The notes under the pieces were generated by a model. It was not told where the DNA came from. It worked only from the letters and a program-made list of their open reading frames with translations, and ran no database searches. A stretch of 64,000 nt of DNA from Catenulispora sp. EB89 (lineage in GTDB: Bacteria; Actinomycetota; Actinomycetes; Streptomycetales; Catenulisporaceae): NCBI RefSeq assembly GCF_041261445.1, contig NZ_JBGCCU010000004.1, forward strand, positions 1 through 64,000, given 5' to 3'. Positions 18,233 through 26,645 of this stretch are shown here, piece after piece. A program made the position numbers and the translations under genes. How positions within the stretch are numbered: the first letter of the stretch is position 1; each line of letters begins with the position of its first letter.

Positions 18233-18268
18233 GGCGCGGCTGCCGGGTACGGCGACGGCAGCCGCGCC
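18233..18268 (-). terminator. Hairpin terminator of the 18272 gene
   Basis: Perfect 13-bp arms (18233-18245 and 18256-18268) with a 10-nt loop, immediately after the minus-strand stop codon. Confidence 0.75.
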
Positions 18269-18271
18269 GGC

Positions 18272-18739
18272 TCAGCGGGCGGCCTCCCGGTCCGACCACG
18301 TCTTGATCGCCAGCAGCCGGAGCCGCAGCGTCTCGGTGTCCTCCTCGGCCGGGTTGTCCCCGGCCAGGTCCTCCGCGCCCTCCGGGAGCCCGTCGGTCGG
18401 CACGCCGTGCGCGGTGAAGAAGCCCTCGGCCGTGCTGTGCGCGAGGTTCACAGCGACCCGCGGGTTACTGACGAAAGTGCTCTGCACGTGCTTCCACACG
18501 CCGTCCAGATACGCGCGGTCCGCATCGGTGAACCGCGGCGGTGCGGGCGTGGCCGCCGCACCTCCCGCGCCGCTGCCGAAGCGCGGGTCGGCGCGGCCGC
18601 CCTCGATGAACTTGCCGACGCGCGTCGACAGTCCGCCGAAGGTTCCGGCGGCCGAGGTGCGCCAGCCGGCGGGACCGAGGAAGAACATCGCCGCCAGTGC
18701 GGCGAGGACGACCAGGATGACGATCAGGGTGATGACCAC
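18272..18739 (-). CDS. Single-pass membrane-anchored conserved protein
   Basis: 155 residues. The GTG at 18739 follows GGGAGG by 5 nt and starts directly into one transmembrane helix (VVVITLIVILVVLAALAA). After a Gly/Ala-rich linker comes a helical domain with YLDGVWKHVQSTFVSNPRVA and AHSTAEGFFTAHG. This resembles a common actinobacterial domain of the form W..(I/V)Q..FVDDPR.AV..AD, whose function I do not know. It sits between the PRC-barrel gene and the sigma-factor locus and may belong to the same stress group. Confidence 0.75.
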   Translation of the reverse strand: MVITLIVILVVLAALAAMFFLGPAGWRTSAAGTFGGLSTRVGKFIEGGRADPRFGSGAGGAAATPAPPRFTDADRAYLDGVWKHVQSTFVSNPRVAVNLAHSTAEGFFTAHGVPTDGLPEGAEDLAGDNPAEEDTETLRLRLLAIKTWSDREAAR

Positions 18740-18930
18740 GACGACCTCCCGAGCCCGACCCGGTGTCGGAACATCCGCCGTTACCCGCTTCGTCCGCGGC
18801 CAATCCGCTGCGTCAGGGCTCGGATTCGAATCAGAGTTCTCAAAAGCGCCGGCGGCGCGGAGTATGGAGGAATGGCGCATCCTGCCGAACACCGGCGCGA
18901 TCCCGCCCCCGACACGCCCCGGCGGCCGGG

Positions 18931-19002
18931 ATGGACGAGCACATGCGCAAGCCGGTGGACGTCCTGCGGCCACTGCGGGTGCCGGCCGAGCTGCTGAGCT
19001 GA
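18931..19002 (+). pseudogene. Possible receiver-domain C-terminal fragment
   Basis: A short frame reads GMDEHMRKPVDVLRPL, like the conserved Lys region (GMDDyl.KPV) at the end of response-regulator receiver domains, then stops. Nothing upstream in frame resembles the rest of a receiver. Could be chance. Confidence 0.25.
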
Positions 19003-19061
19003 GAACGGTCAGGCAGCTGATGGCTATCGGGGAGCAAGGGCAATCAGCGGACTGAGAACAG

Positions 19062-20228
19062 TCAGGGCTTGCCCGACTCCTCGTCGCCGTCCTCGACGAG
19101 CACCGCGTCCCGCAGCGTCCCCAGGATCCGCGTCAGATACCGCGACACCTGCATCTGCGAAACGCCGAGCTCGGTCCCGATCTGACTCTGCGTCATGCCC
19201 CGGAAGAACCGCATCAGCAGGATCCGCTTGTCCTTCTCCGGCAGCGCCGTCAGCAGTGGCTTCAGCGCCTCGCGGTCCACGACCCACTCGTAGGCGTCGT
19301 CGTCCCCGCCGAGCGTCTCGCCCAGGCTCGCGCCCTGCTCGTCGCCGGGCACCAGCGGCCGCTCCAGCGAGGTGGCGCTGTAGGCGGCCGAGGCGTCGAA
19401 GGCCTCGACGATCTCCTCCGGCTGCGCGCCGAGGTGCTCGGCCAGCTCGGCGATCGTCGGCGAGCGCCCCAGCCGGCGCTCCAGCTGCTCGGCCGGGGCG
19501 CCGTGCAGGGCCAGGCTCAGCTCCTGCATGCGGCGGGGGACGTGCACGTCCCAGGTGGAGTCGCGGAAGTAGCGCTTGATCTCGCCGGCCACCATCGGGG
19601 TGAGGTAGCCCAGGAAGGCGGTGCCGCGCGAGGGGTCGAAGTTGTCGACCGCCTTGATCAGCGCCAGGTACGCGACCTGCTCCAGGTCCTCGGCGGTGTC
19701 GGCGGGGACGCTGAAGCGCGAGGCGACGTAGCGCGCGTAGTTCATGTGCTCGGCGATCAGCTCGTCGCGCAGGGTGCGGTAGCTCACGCTGTCCGGCTCG
19801 CACTCCGCCAGCACTTCGAAGCGCCGGTGGATCTCCGCGCGGTGCTCGGCGCGGTCCCGCGGCACGCCGCCGAGCCGGGGTGAGGGAATGCTCGGCAGGG
19901 GGATGTCCGTGTCCTGGTCCGGGAGTCGGCGGTCGGCGCGCACGACGCGCGCCGGTGCCGTCGAGGCCGGCACCGCGGCGGGGGCGGAGGCGGCGGCGGA
20001 TGCAGGCGCCGAGGCCGCCGGCGATGCCTTCCCAGTCGCGATCTCAGTCACCCTCTCAACCCCGGTCGTGCCCTCTTTGGCGCCCTCTTTGGTGCCCTCT
20101 TCCGTGCTTTCGGCCGCGCCCTCGGTCGTGCCGCTGGTCCCAGCCTCGGGACGCCTCCGGCCGCCGTCGTGCCCGGCCCCGCCGCGGCCGGACGCGCCCG
20201 GGCCGGGACCGTTCCCGCGAGTGCTCAC
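19062..20228 (-). CDS. SigB/SigF-family RNA polymerase sigma factor
   Basis: 388 residues. Sigma region 2 has LIAEHMNYARYVASRF and AYLALIKAVDNFDPSRGTAF; region 3 and region 4 follow (LPEKDKRILLMRFFRGMTQS, IGTELGVSQMQVSRYLTRIL). This is the stress/sporulation SigB-SigF subgroup. The first 110 or so residues are an unusual Gly/Ala/Glu/Thr-rich extension, partly made by a 12-nt repeat, absent from typical 260-290-residue members. GTG 20228 overlaps the anti-sigma stop as GTGA, with GGGGG upstream. Regulated by partner switching with the adjacent RsbW-like proteins and the STAS antagonist. Confidence 0.93.
   Translation of the reverse strand: MSTRGNGPGPGASGRGGAGHDGGRRRPEAGTSGTTEGAAESTEEGTKEGAKEGTTGVERVTEIATGKASPAASAPASAAASAPAAVPASTAPARVVRADRRLPDQDTDIPLPSIPSPRLGGVPRDRAEHRAEIHRRFEVLAECEPDSVSYRTLRDELIAEHMNYARYVASRFSVPADTAEDLEQVAYLALIKAVDNFDPSRGTAFLGYLTPMVAGEIKRYFRDSTWDVHVPRRMQELSLALHGAPAEQLERRLGRSPTIAELAEHLGAQPEEIVEAFDASAAYSATSLERPLVPGDEQGASLGETLGGDDDAYEWVVDREALKPLLTALPEKDKRILLMRFFRGMTQSQIGTELGVSQMQVSRYLTRILGTLRDAVLVEDGDEESGKP
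20068..20103 (-). repeat. Three 12-nt tandem repeats in the sigma gene
   Basis: Imperfect GTGCCCTCTTTG units encoding the KEGAKEGT-type part of the N-terminal extension. In frame. Confidence 0.6.
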
Positions 20229-20728
20229 CGCACCCCCGCCCGGGCCGTACCGTCGGGTCCTGGCACGCCTTCGCCGGCCGCGCGCTTGACGATGTCGACG
20301 CGGACCCGGCCCTGTTCCTCGGCCCACTGCAGGTCGTCGACGAGCGCCGCCAGCAGCGACCAGCCGAACCCGCCGACCTGCGGTTTGGAGCCCGGCCGGG
20401 CCTCGGCGGAGACGGTCAGCGCCAGGCCTTCCGGGCCCAGCCGGAAGACGCAGTCCAGCTCCTCGCCGGTGGCGTCGACCTCGTCGGGCAGCAGGAGCAG
20501 GCCGCACGCCTCGTCGACGGCCAGCCGCCAGTCGCCCATCTCGGCCATCGAGAAGCCGGCGCGCACGCCGAGATGGCCGGCCGCGGACCGGACCAGCACC
20601 ACGTAGTCGCGCTCGGCGGGGATGCTCAGTGTTACCGGGACACGACCGTCGGCATCGTCGGCCTCGCCGCGGCGGCCGGCACCCGTGCCGACGCCGTCCT
20701 CACCACCCACACCGCTCACGCGCTCCAT
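20225..20728 (-). CDS. RsbW-like anti-sigma factor
   Basis: 167 residues of the GHKL ATPase anti-sigma family. Visible are IPAERDYVVLVRSAAGHLG at the start, LAVDEACGLLLL (N-box helix) in the middle, and GFGWSLLAALVDDLQW near the end. The N-box reads DEACGLLL rather than the usual DEACANA, so ATP binding may differ. It should bind the downstream sigma factor in the cytosol and release it when engaged by an unphosphorylated STAS antagonist. The gene overlaps its upstream neighbour by 13 nt and the sigma gene by GTGA, so all three form one translationally coupled operon. Confidence 0.88.
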   Translation of the reverse strand: MERVSGVGGEDGVGTGAGRRGEADDADGRVPVTLSIPAERDYVVLVRSAAGHLGVRAGFSMAEMGDWRLAVDEACGLLLLPDEVDATGEELDCVFRLGPEGLALTVSAEARPGSKPQVGGFGWSLLAALVDDLQWAEEQGRVRVDIVKRAAGEGVPGPDGTARAGVR

Positions 20729-21204
20729 ATGTCCTGATCCCCTTTCCACAGCGACCCTTGCGTGCCCGCCCCGGCCGGGACCGCCGCGCGCGGCCCGAGT
20801 CGGCACCATACGGCCTTCCCGCCGTCGTCCTCGACCGCGACCCCCCAGGCCTGGGCCAACTGCACCACGATAGCCAGCCCCTGGCCGCCGAACCCGCGTT
20901 CGGCCGGCGGGATGAGCCGGGGCAGCCCGGGGCCGTGGTCGTGGACGCGCACGGTCAGCGTGCCGTCGCGCAGCTCCAGGCCGAGCCGCATCTCGGTGCC
21001 GGCGTGCCGGACGGCGTTCGTGACCAGCTCGCTGACCACCAGCGCGGCGTCGGTGACGAAGTCGTCGGCGTGCCAGCGGCGGCAGGTCTCGGTCAGGAAG
21101 GCCCGGGCCCGGCCCGGGGCCGAGGGCCCGGGCGTCAGCTCGGTGTGGGCCGACAGGTGGGTCTGGGCCGACTGGTGGCTCTGGGCCGTCCGGCGCGAGG
21201 TCAT
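20716..21204 (-). CDS. GHKL ATP-binding protein (RsbW-like kinase)
   Basis: 162 residues. The ATPase motifs are complete: VVSELVTNAVRHAGT (N box), VHDHGPGLP (G1) and GFGGQGLAIVVQLA (G2). This is the serine-kinase type common in actinobacteria, which phosphorylates STAS antagonists. It is the first gene of the operon with the anti-sigma and sigma genes and is divergent from the STAS gene, so it could be the kinase that resets the switch. A polar, Gln/Ser/Thr-rich N-terminal tail of about 25 residues precedes the domain. Confidence 0.9.
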   Translation of the reverse strand: MTSRRTAQSHQSAQTHLSAHTELTPGPSAPGRARAFLTETCRRWHADDFVTDAALVVSELVTNAVRHAGTEMRLGLELRDGTLTVRVHDHGPGLPRLIPPAERGFGGQGLAIVVQLAQAWGVAVEDDGGKAVWCRLGPRAAVPAGAGTQGSLWKGDQDIWSA

Positions 21205-21291
21205 CGAGCCAGATTCCCAGCCGTGAGCCGACCCGATATCGTCGGTAGCGATCCGGGATCACGCGGGCTGGGTGGGAAAACAGGAGGCGTC

Positions 21292-21678
21292 ATGGCGGTC
21301 GAGGGCTTCTCGGTCGAGGTCGACAACGACCCGGACCGGGGCGGAGCCGCCGCGGTGTCCGGGGACGGCAAGGGCGGCGGCCAGGCGGTCACGGTCACCG
21401 TGGCCGGCGACGTGGACCTGGCGGCGGCGGACACGCTGTGGAGCGTGCTGGACGAGTACGTGCACGCCGGGGCGCAGGTGGTCGTGGACTGCTCGCGCGT
21501 GGCGTTCCTGGACTCCATGGGCCTGCGGACGCTGATCCGCGCGCAGCACAAGGCCGGCGCCTCGGGCGCACGCCTGACGCTGGCCGCGCCGTCGGAGGCG
21601 GTGCTGCGGGTGCTCCAGCTGGCGGGCGTCGCCGACCTGTTCGTGCTCGACATCAGCGGGAGCGGCAGCGGACGCTGA
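21292..21678 (+). CDS. STAS-domain anti-sigma factor antagonist
   Basis: 128 residues. After a Gly/Asp-rich 30-residue lead comes a STAS domain: VTVTVAGDVDLAAADTLWSV, VVVDCSRVAFLDSMGLRTLI with the phospho-accepting Ser in DSMGL, and APSEAVLRVLQLAGVADLF. In the SpoIIAA/RsbV paradigm the unphosphorylated form binds the anti-sigma factor and frees the sigma factor. AGGAGG lies 5 nt upstream of ATG 21292. It faces away from the ATPase/anti-sigma/sigma operon across 87 nt, a shared control region. Confidence 0.93.
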   Translation: MAVEGFSVEVDNDPDRGGAAAVSGDGKGGGQAVTVTVAGDVDLAAADTLWSVLDEYVHAGAQVVVDCSRVAFLDSMGLRTLIRAQHKAGASGARLTLAAPSEAVLRVLQLAGVADLFVLDISGSGSGR

Positions 21679-21958
21679 CCATCGGCCATCGCCACCCCTT
21701 CCTCGCATCAGCTCCGTCGGCCACCGCGAACACCGCTACCCGTTCCCGCGAATCCAAACTCGGTGCGGGCCCGGCGGCGGAAGTGCGCCATCGGCGGTGA
21801 GCCGGTTTGAACGGCCGGCCCGCCGCTGACGCCGGGGCCGATGTCAGGTACCCGACGTGCCCAAACATAGCCCAGGCAGAGCTATTCCCGTTCCGAATGC
21901 ACGGGAATCTGCACGGGATAAATCTCTGAGCGGACTTCGACAGGCCTCAGGCCGCGGT
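21679..21958. other. Convergent intergenic region
   Basis: 280 nt between the STAS gene and a response-regulator gene. A direct repeat GCACGGGAA/GCACGGGAT occurs near 21900. No gene or strong hairpin seen. Confidence 0.5.
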
Positions 21959-22606
21959 TCAGGCCGCGTCGAGGAACGCCAGCACGGCCAGCACCCGCCG
22001 GTTCCCGTCGAGGTCCGGGAGCAGCCCGAGCTTGGCGAAAATCGTGTTGATGTGGTTGCTGACCGCCTTCTCGGTGATCACCAGCCTGGCGGCGATCCCG
22101 GCGTTGGCGTGCCCTTCGGCCATCGCGGCCAGCACTTCGCGCTCGCGCGGGGTCAGTGAGCCCAGGCGTCGGTCCCGGGAGCGCCGGGCCAGCATCTGGG
22201 CGATGACCTCGGGGTCCATGGCGGTGCCGCCGCCGGCGACGGTCCGCAGCGCATCCACGAACGAACGCACGTTCGAAACGCGGTCCTTCAGCAGATACCC
22301 GATAGCCCCGGCGCTGTCGGAGAGCAGCTCACGCGCGTAAAGCGGCTCGACGTGCTGCGACAGGATCAGCACCGGCAGGCCGGGCACCTGGCGCCGGGCC
22401 TCCAGCGCGGCGGCCAGGCCCTCGTTCTTGAAGGTCGGCGGCAGGCGGATGTCGGCGACGGCCACGTCCGGGCGTTCGGCGAGGAGCGCGTCGAGCAGGT
22501 CGGGGCCGGTCTCGACGGCGACCGCCACCTCGAAGCCGTGGGCGGTCAGCAGGCGGACCAGGCCGTCCCGGAGGAGCGCCTGGTCCTCGGCCAGCACTAC
22601 GCGCAT
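21959..22606 (-). CDS. NarL/LuxR-type response regulator
   Basis: 215 residues. The receiver domain has VVLAEDQALLRDGL, a phospho-acceptor Asp in VAVADIRLPP, and the Lys in YLLKDRVSN. The C-terminal LuxR domain has LTPREREVLAAMAEGHANAG and ITEKAVSNHINTIFAKLGL. ATG 22606 follows GAGGGG by 7 nt. It is the last gene of a four-gene minus-strand operon (ABC ATPase, FtsX permease, histidine kinase, this regulator), so it probably controls that transporter. Confidence 0.94.
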   Translation of the reverse strand: MRVVLAEDQALLRDGLVRLLTAHGFEVAVAVETGPDLLDALLAERPDVAVADIRLPPTFKNEGLAAALEARRQVPGLPVLILSQHVEPLYARELLSDSAGAIGYLLKDRVSNVRSFVDALRTVAGGGTAMDPEVIAQMLARRSRDRRLGSLTPREREVLAAMAEGHANAGIAARLVITEKAVSNHINTIFAKLGLLPDLDGNRRVLAVLAFLDAA

Positions 22607-22618
22607 CGAGATCCCCTC

Positions 22619-22713
22619 ACTCGCACGGCACCTCCAGCAGCAGCACCCCGCCAAGCCGCAGGGCACCACACAGCAGCCGGTCCCGCAGCGCTTACTCGCA
22701 CGGCACCTCCAGC
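22619..22713 (-). repeat. 20-nt direct repeat duplicating the kinase 3' end
   Basis: An identical 20-nt sequence occurs at 22619-22638 and 22694-22713. Both copies read LEVPCE followed by a stop codon (TGA and TAA) in the same frame, exactly 75 nt apart. It looks like a duplicated gene end. Confidence 0.7.
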
Positions 22714-23930
22714 GTCACCGTCGTCGGCCCGCCGACCGGGCTGTCCAGCGTCAGCCGCCCGTCGAAGGCGGCCAAGCGGCGCCGCACTCCGGCCAGACCG
22801 TCACCGCGCGACAGGTCCGCGCCGCCGACGCCGTCGTCCCAGATCTCCGCCACGACACAGCCCTCGCCGACCACCTTGTCGTCACGCCGGAACACGTCGA
22901 TCCGGGCCCGGGCCGCGCCGCTGTGCTTCAGCACGTTCGCCAGGGCCTCGGCGATCCCGAAGTACAGCGCCGACTCGCGCGGGGCTGGCAGCCGCCATGT
23001 CTGATACAGATCGCTGCGGACCTCCACCGGGATCGGCGAGGCATAGGCCAGCGCCCGCAGGGCGTCCCCGAGTCCGCGCTCGGCCAGCACCGGCGGCAGG
23101 ATCCCGCGGACCAGCGAGCGCAGCTCGGCCAGCGCGGCGCCGCTGTGCTCGCGGGCCTCGGCCAGCAGCGCGATGGCCTCGTCGGGGTTCTCCCGGACCA
23201 GGTCCTCGGCCATGCCCAGGCTCAGGCCGACCGCCGCGAGCCGGGCCTGCGCGCCGTCGTGCAGGTCGCGCTCGATGCGGCGCAGCTCGGACTCGGCGTC
23301 GTCGCTGACCCGCTCGCGGGTCACGGTCAGGGTGCTGATGCGTTCGCCGACGTCGGTCGGGGCCAGCAGCGCGCGGGCCCACAGCGCCTGCGCCCGAACG
23401 AGTGACGGGCCCACGAACGGCGCCAGCACCAGCGCCGGGAGGCCGAAGCCCAGCCCGAAGGGCCAGAACGGATCGCTGCTGAGCGCCAGCCCGGGCACCG
23501 AGCCCACGCCGACCACTCCCCACCCGACCAGCGTCGCCGGCAGCAGCCCGAGCGCCATCCCGATCGGGACGTTGGTGACCAGCCACAGCAGATCCCGCCA
23601 GGTCGCGGGGTCGCCGAGCAGCCAGCGCAGCCGGCCGCGGCCGGCCCGCGGCAGGTAGGGCGACTCGATCCCGACCCCGCTCCAGCGCCCCGCGATCCCC
23701 CGCTGCCAGTTCGCCAGGCCGCGCACGGCCCCGATCACCGGCGGCACCAGCAGGCCTCCGGTGACCGGCATCAGGCCCAGCGCCAGCGCCGCCGCCACCA
23801 GCAGCGGGATCCCCGCCAGCAGCGAGACCGGCGCGATCACCAGACCCCGGCCGGCCGCCAGGGCGGTCGCGGCGCCACGCGCGCGCCAGGCGTCGGCCCC
23901 ACCTCCGACCGCCTCCGGCAGTCCGGCCAT
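22692..23930 (-). CDS. Sensor histidine kinase (HisKA_3 type)
   Basis: 412 residues. About the first 190 residues contain paired hydrophobic segments (LVIAPVSLLAGIPLLVAAAL and others) with a sensor-domain look. The dimerisation box ELRRIERDLHDGAQARLAAV supplies the phospho-His; the ATPase domain has EALANVLKHSGA, IWDDGVGG and GDGLAGVRRRL. ATG 23930, or the GTG one codon earlier, is preferred because GAAGGGA lies 5-9 nt upstream; an ATG at 23957 has no such site. Fourth-gene partner is the LuxR regulator. The 3' end is duplicated downstream (see the 22619 repeat). Confidence 0.93.
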   Translation of the reverse strand: MAGLPEAVGGGADAWRARGAATALAAGRGLVIAPVSLLAGIPLLVAAALALGLMPVTGGLLVPPVIGAVRGLANWQRGIAGRWSGVGIESPYLPRAGRGRLRWLLGDPATWRDLLWLVTNVPIGMALGLLPATLVGWGVVGVGSVPGLALSSDPFWPFGLGFGLPALVLAPFVGPSLVRAQALWARALLAPTDVGERISTLTVTRERVSDDAESELRRIERDLHDGAQARLAAVGLSLGMAEDLVRENPDEAIALLAEAREHSGAALAELRSLVRGILPPVLAERGLGDALRALAYASPIPVEVRSDLYQTWRLPAPRESALYFGIAEALANVLKHSGAARARIDVFRRDDKVVGEGCVVAEIWDDGVGGADLSRGDGLAGVRRRLAAFDGRLTLDSPVGGPTTVTLEVPCE

Positions 23931-23965
23931 CACACTCGTCCCTTCTCGCGTCGCCATTATCGGGA

Positions 23966-25315
23966 CTACGCGGTGATCGCGGCCAGCGCCGGCACGCTCA
24001 GCACCCGCCGGGCGGCGCCCAGGCACGCGGCCAGGGTCAGCGCCGTGACGCTCGCCGCCACCGCGAGGAACACCCCGACGCCCTGGTCCGGGATCAGGTG
24101 GCCGGTCCGGGCGTAGCTGAACGGGATGATGCCGGCCAGTGCCGCCAGCGAGCCGAAGAACAGCCCGGCCGCCACGATCGCGCACGCCTCCCAGCCCAGG
24201 GAGCGCCGCACGTCGCCCGGCGTGTCGCCGATCAGCCGGCGCTGGCCGAACTCCTTGCGGCGGTGCAGCGTGCCGACCACCGCGATGTTCGCCACGACGA
24301 CGGCCGCGAAGAGCGTGATCATGCCGACCACCAGGAAGCTGAGGGTCTGCACGCCCTTGTCGTCGGCGGACAGGTGCACGTGCTGCGCGCGGTTGGCGTC
24401 GTCCTGGATGAACTGCTCGTACAGCGTGCCGTTGGCCAGGCCGACGAACAGGATCACCGGCATGAGGACGGAGGCCGCCTGCCGCGCGTTCAGCCGGAGT
24501 TCGGCCTCGGCCAGGTACCCGCCGCTGCGGCGCATCAGCGGGCCGAGCACCCGGCCGGCGATCCGGACCAGGGCCGGGGCCAGCAGCGCAAGCCCGACAC
24601 TGGTCAGGATGCAGGCCTGGCCGGCGCTGGCCATCGCCGCGTTCGGGTCGTCCTTCAGCATCGTCGCGCTCATCACGCCGGCGTCCAGGCCGAGCAGGAT
24701 CACCACGACCGCGGCGATCTTGCGCTTGCGCGACATCCCGGCCTCGCCGGTGGCGGCCGAGACCAGCGAGGCCGCGGTGCTCTGGTTCGCCGCGCGGCGG
24801 CCGGCCACGATCGCGGCGGCCAGCGCGGCCAGCGCGACGTCGCCGAGCCCGATCGCCAGGGTGGTGGCGCCGAACTTGAGACCGACGCCGTCCGAGACCT
24901 GGTGCGAGGACTTCAGCGCGGCCAGCACGGTCCGGCCCACGACCATGCCGGTCGGGATCGCCGGGACGGCGGCGGCCGCCAGCAGGATCGCGGTCTCGGT
25001 GGTGATCATGCGGCGGATCTGCCGGGGCAGCGCGCCGGCCGCCTTGAGCAGCGCGATCTCCTTCTCCCGCTGCCGCACCGTCAGGCTCAGCGTCGCGGCG
25101 GTGCCGAAGGCGATGATCAGCGCGCCCCAGCCGCCGATGACCAAGGCCGTGGTCTGCAGGGCCGAACGGTCGGTCTTGGACACGCCCGGCGCGCTGCCGG
25201 TTTCGAAAAGTGCTGCGAAACCGGTGAGGATCGCGCCGCCGAGGAACAGGTTCAGGAACGAGGCGAGGTAGGCCCCGCGCCGGTGTCGCAGATTGCTGAA
25301 GCTCACAGTGCGCAT
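23966..25315 (-). CDS. FtsX-family ABC permease
   Basis: 449 residues. It begins MRTVSFSNLRHRRGAYLASF. An FtsX helix bundle near 60-170 has LTVRQREKEIALLKAAGALP; a second near 320-445 has GTLHRRKEFGQRRLIGDTP. The external domains are small compared with MacB permeases. It is one nucleotide downstream of the ATPase stop and 35 nt upstream of the kinase start, so the operon is tightly packed. Together with a LuxR-type two-component pair, this is the arrangement of many actinobacterial transporters that respond to cell-envelope antibiotics. The substrate is not evident. Confidence 0.92.
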   Translation of the reverse strand: MRTVSFSNLRHRRGAYLASFLNLFLGGAILTGFAALFETGSAPGVSKTDRSALQTTALVIGGWGALIIAFGTAATLSLTVRQREKEIALLKAAGALPRQIRRMITTETAILLAAAAVPAIPTGMVVGRTVLAALKSSHQVSDGVGLKFGATTLAIGLGDVALAALAAAIVAGRRAANQSTAASLVSAATGEAGMSRKRKIAAVVVILLGLDAGVMSATMLKDDPNAAMASAGQACILTSVGLALLAPALVRIAGRVLGPLMRRSGGYLAEAELRLNARQAASVLMPVILFVGLANGTLYEQFIQDDANRAQHVHLSADDKGVQTLSFLVVGMITLFAAVVVANIAVVGTLHRRKEFGQRRLIGDTPGDVRRSLGWEACAIVAAGLFFGSLAALAGIIPFSYARTGHLIPDQGVGVFLAVAASVTALTLAACLGAARRVLSVPALAAITA

Positions 25316-25316
25316 G

Positions 25317-26075
25317 TCAGGCCGCCTTCGCGCCGGACCGGGAGGCGGCGCCGAACTCGGCCATCCGCGCCGCCACGCCGGCCGCCCGCGGGGCCCGCAT
25401 CTCGTCCACGATCCGGCCGTCGGCCAGGAACAGCACGCGGTCGGCGTACGCGGCGGCGACCGGGTCGTGCGTCACCATCACCACGGTCTGCCCGAACTCC
25501 CGCACCGACTCCCCGAGCAGCATCAGCACCTCGGCGGCGCGCGCCGAGTCCAGCGCCCCGGTCGGCTCGTCGGCGAACAGCAGCGCCGGCCGGTTCACGA
25601 TGGCGCGGGCGATCGCGACCCGCTGCTGCTGGCCCCCGGACAGCTCAGCCGGCCGGTGGTCCAGCCGGTCGCCGAGGCCGATCCGGTCCAGCAGGGCCCG
25701 CGCGCGCCGCTTGTCGACCGAAGTCCCGGCGATCCGCGCCGGCAGCAGCACGTTCTGCCAGACGGTCAGGGTCGGCAGCAGGTTGAAGGCCTGGAACACG
25801 AAGCCGATGCGGCCGCGCCGGAAGCGGGTGGCGGCGGTCTCGTCGGAGGTGTCGAGTTCCTGGCCGCCGATCAGGATCCGGCCGGAGTCCGGGCGCTCCA
25901 GGCCGGAGGCGCAGTTGAGCAGGGTGCTCTTGCCGGAGCCGGAGGGGCCCATGACGGCGGTGAAGGTGCCGTAGGGCAGGCCGAGGCTGACCCGGTCCAG
26001 AGCGGCGACCTTCACCTGGTCGCCGAACGTCTTGCTGACTGATTCCAGACGCAGCGCGTCTTCCATGGCTGTCAT
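25317..26075 (-). CDS. ABC transporter ATP-binding protein
   Basis: 252 residues. Walker A GPSGSGKST, Q-loop FVFQAFNLLPTL, signature ELSGGQQQRVAIARAI, Walker B LLFADEPTGALD and H-loop VTHD are intact. Pairs with the 23966 permease, separated by a single nucleotide. ATG 26075 is listed; ATG 26066 (EDALRLESVSKTFG) is also possible, and neither has a strong ribosome binding site. First gene of the four-gene operon, divergent from the 26244 gene. Confidence 0.93.
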   Translation of the reverse strand: MTAMEDALRLESVSKTFGDQVKVAALDRVSLGLPYGTFTAVMGPSGSGKSTLLNCASGLERPDSGRILIGGQELDTSDETAATRFRRGRIGFVFQAFNLLPTLTVWQNVLLPARIAGTSVDKRRARALLDRIGLGDRLDHRPAELSGGQQQRVAIARAIVNRPALLFADEPTGALDSARAAEVLMLLGESVREFGQTVVMVTHDPVAAAYADRVLFLADGRIVDEMRAPRAAGVAARMAEFGAASRSGAKAA

Positions 26076-26243
26076 GTGATCCAGACTCGCCCGGCGGGCT
26101 CGCGGAATCAGGGGTGCTATCACCTGTCTTCTGCGTGGGCTCGGGGCCGATCGATCGGATGAGTGCATGACCCGATGAATGCGGCATCAGACACTTCTCG
26201 GTCTTATCCCACCGCCGCCACCCAAGATGTGAAGATGTGCCAC

Positions 26244-26645
26244 ATGCCACACACCCCCGGCACTCACGGCAGCTGTCATCGAGCACCCACCACCCGCACG
26301 AACATCACGGCGGGGCGCGTCACGGTCCTGCTCGTGCTCGTCCCGGCGATCGGGATGTTCTTCGGCGGCGTGCTGTTCGCGGTGCTGTGCGCGGCCGCCG
26401 CGGCGCTGGCCGCGCTGCGGGTGCGGCCGGACGGACTGTGGTGGGTGCTGCCGCTGGCGCCGGTGGCGATCTGGGCGGTGTGCGTGGGGCGCGAGGTCTT
26501 CGACGCCTCCGGCGGCGGCGCCAAGCAGGCGGTCGCGGTGGCGCACGGCATGATCGACGCCTTCCCTGCGATGGTGGTGACGCTGCTGGTCACGGCCGCC
26601 GTGGCGCTGTTACGCCGGCTCGCCCGGGGGTCGGCCCGTGCCTGA
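26244..26645 (+). CDS. Small membrane protein, DUF6542-like
   Basis: 133 residues. About three hydrophobic helices (VTVLLVLVPAIGMFFGGVLF, ALAALRVRPDGLWWVLPLAP, VVTLLVTAAVALL) with the Gly-Arg-Val lead and the central R.DGLWWV segment resemble DUF6542 proteins, usually encoded beside cell-envelope genes in actinobacteria. The stop overlaps the LCP gene start by 8 nt, which supports co-translation. The start is uncertain: ATG 26235 and ATG 26244 are both possible. Confidence 0.6.
   Translation: MPHTPGTHGSCHRAPTTRTNITAGRVTVLLVLVPAIGMFFGGVLFAVLCAAAAALAALRVRPDGLWWVLPLAPVAIWAVCVGREVFDASGGGAKQAVAVAHGMIDAFPAMVVTLLVTAAVALLRRLARGSARA

Noticed and set aside
24098-25786. Long plus-strand open frame across the FtsX permease gene
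   Set aside because: It is antisense to two clearly recognised ABC genes and encodes low-complexity sequence.
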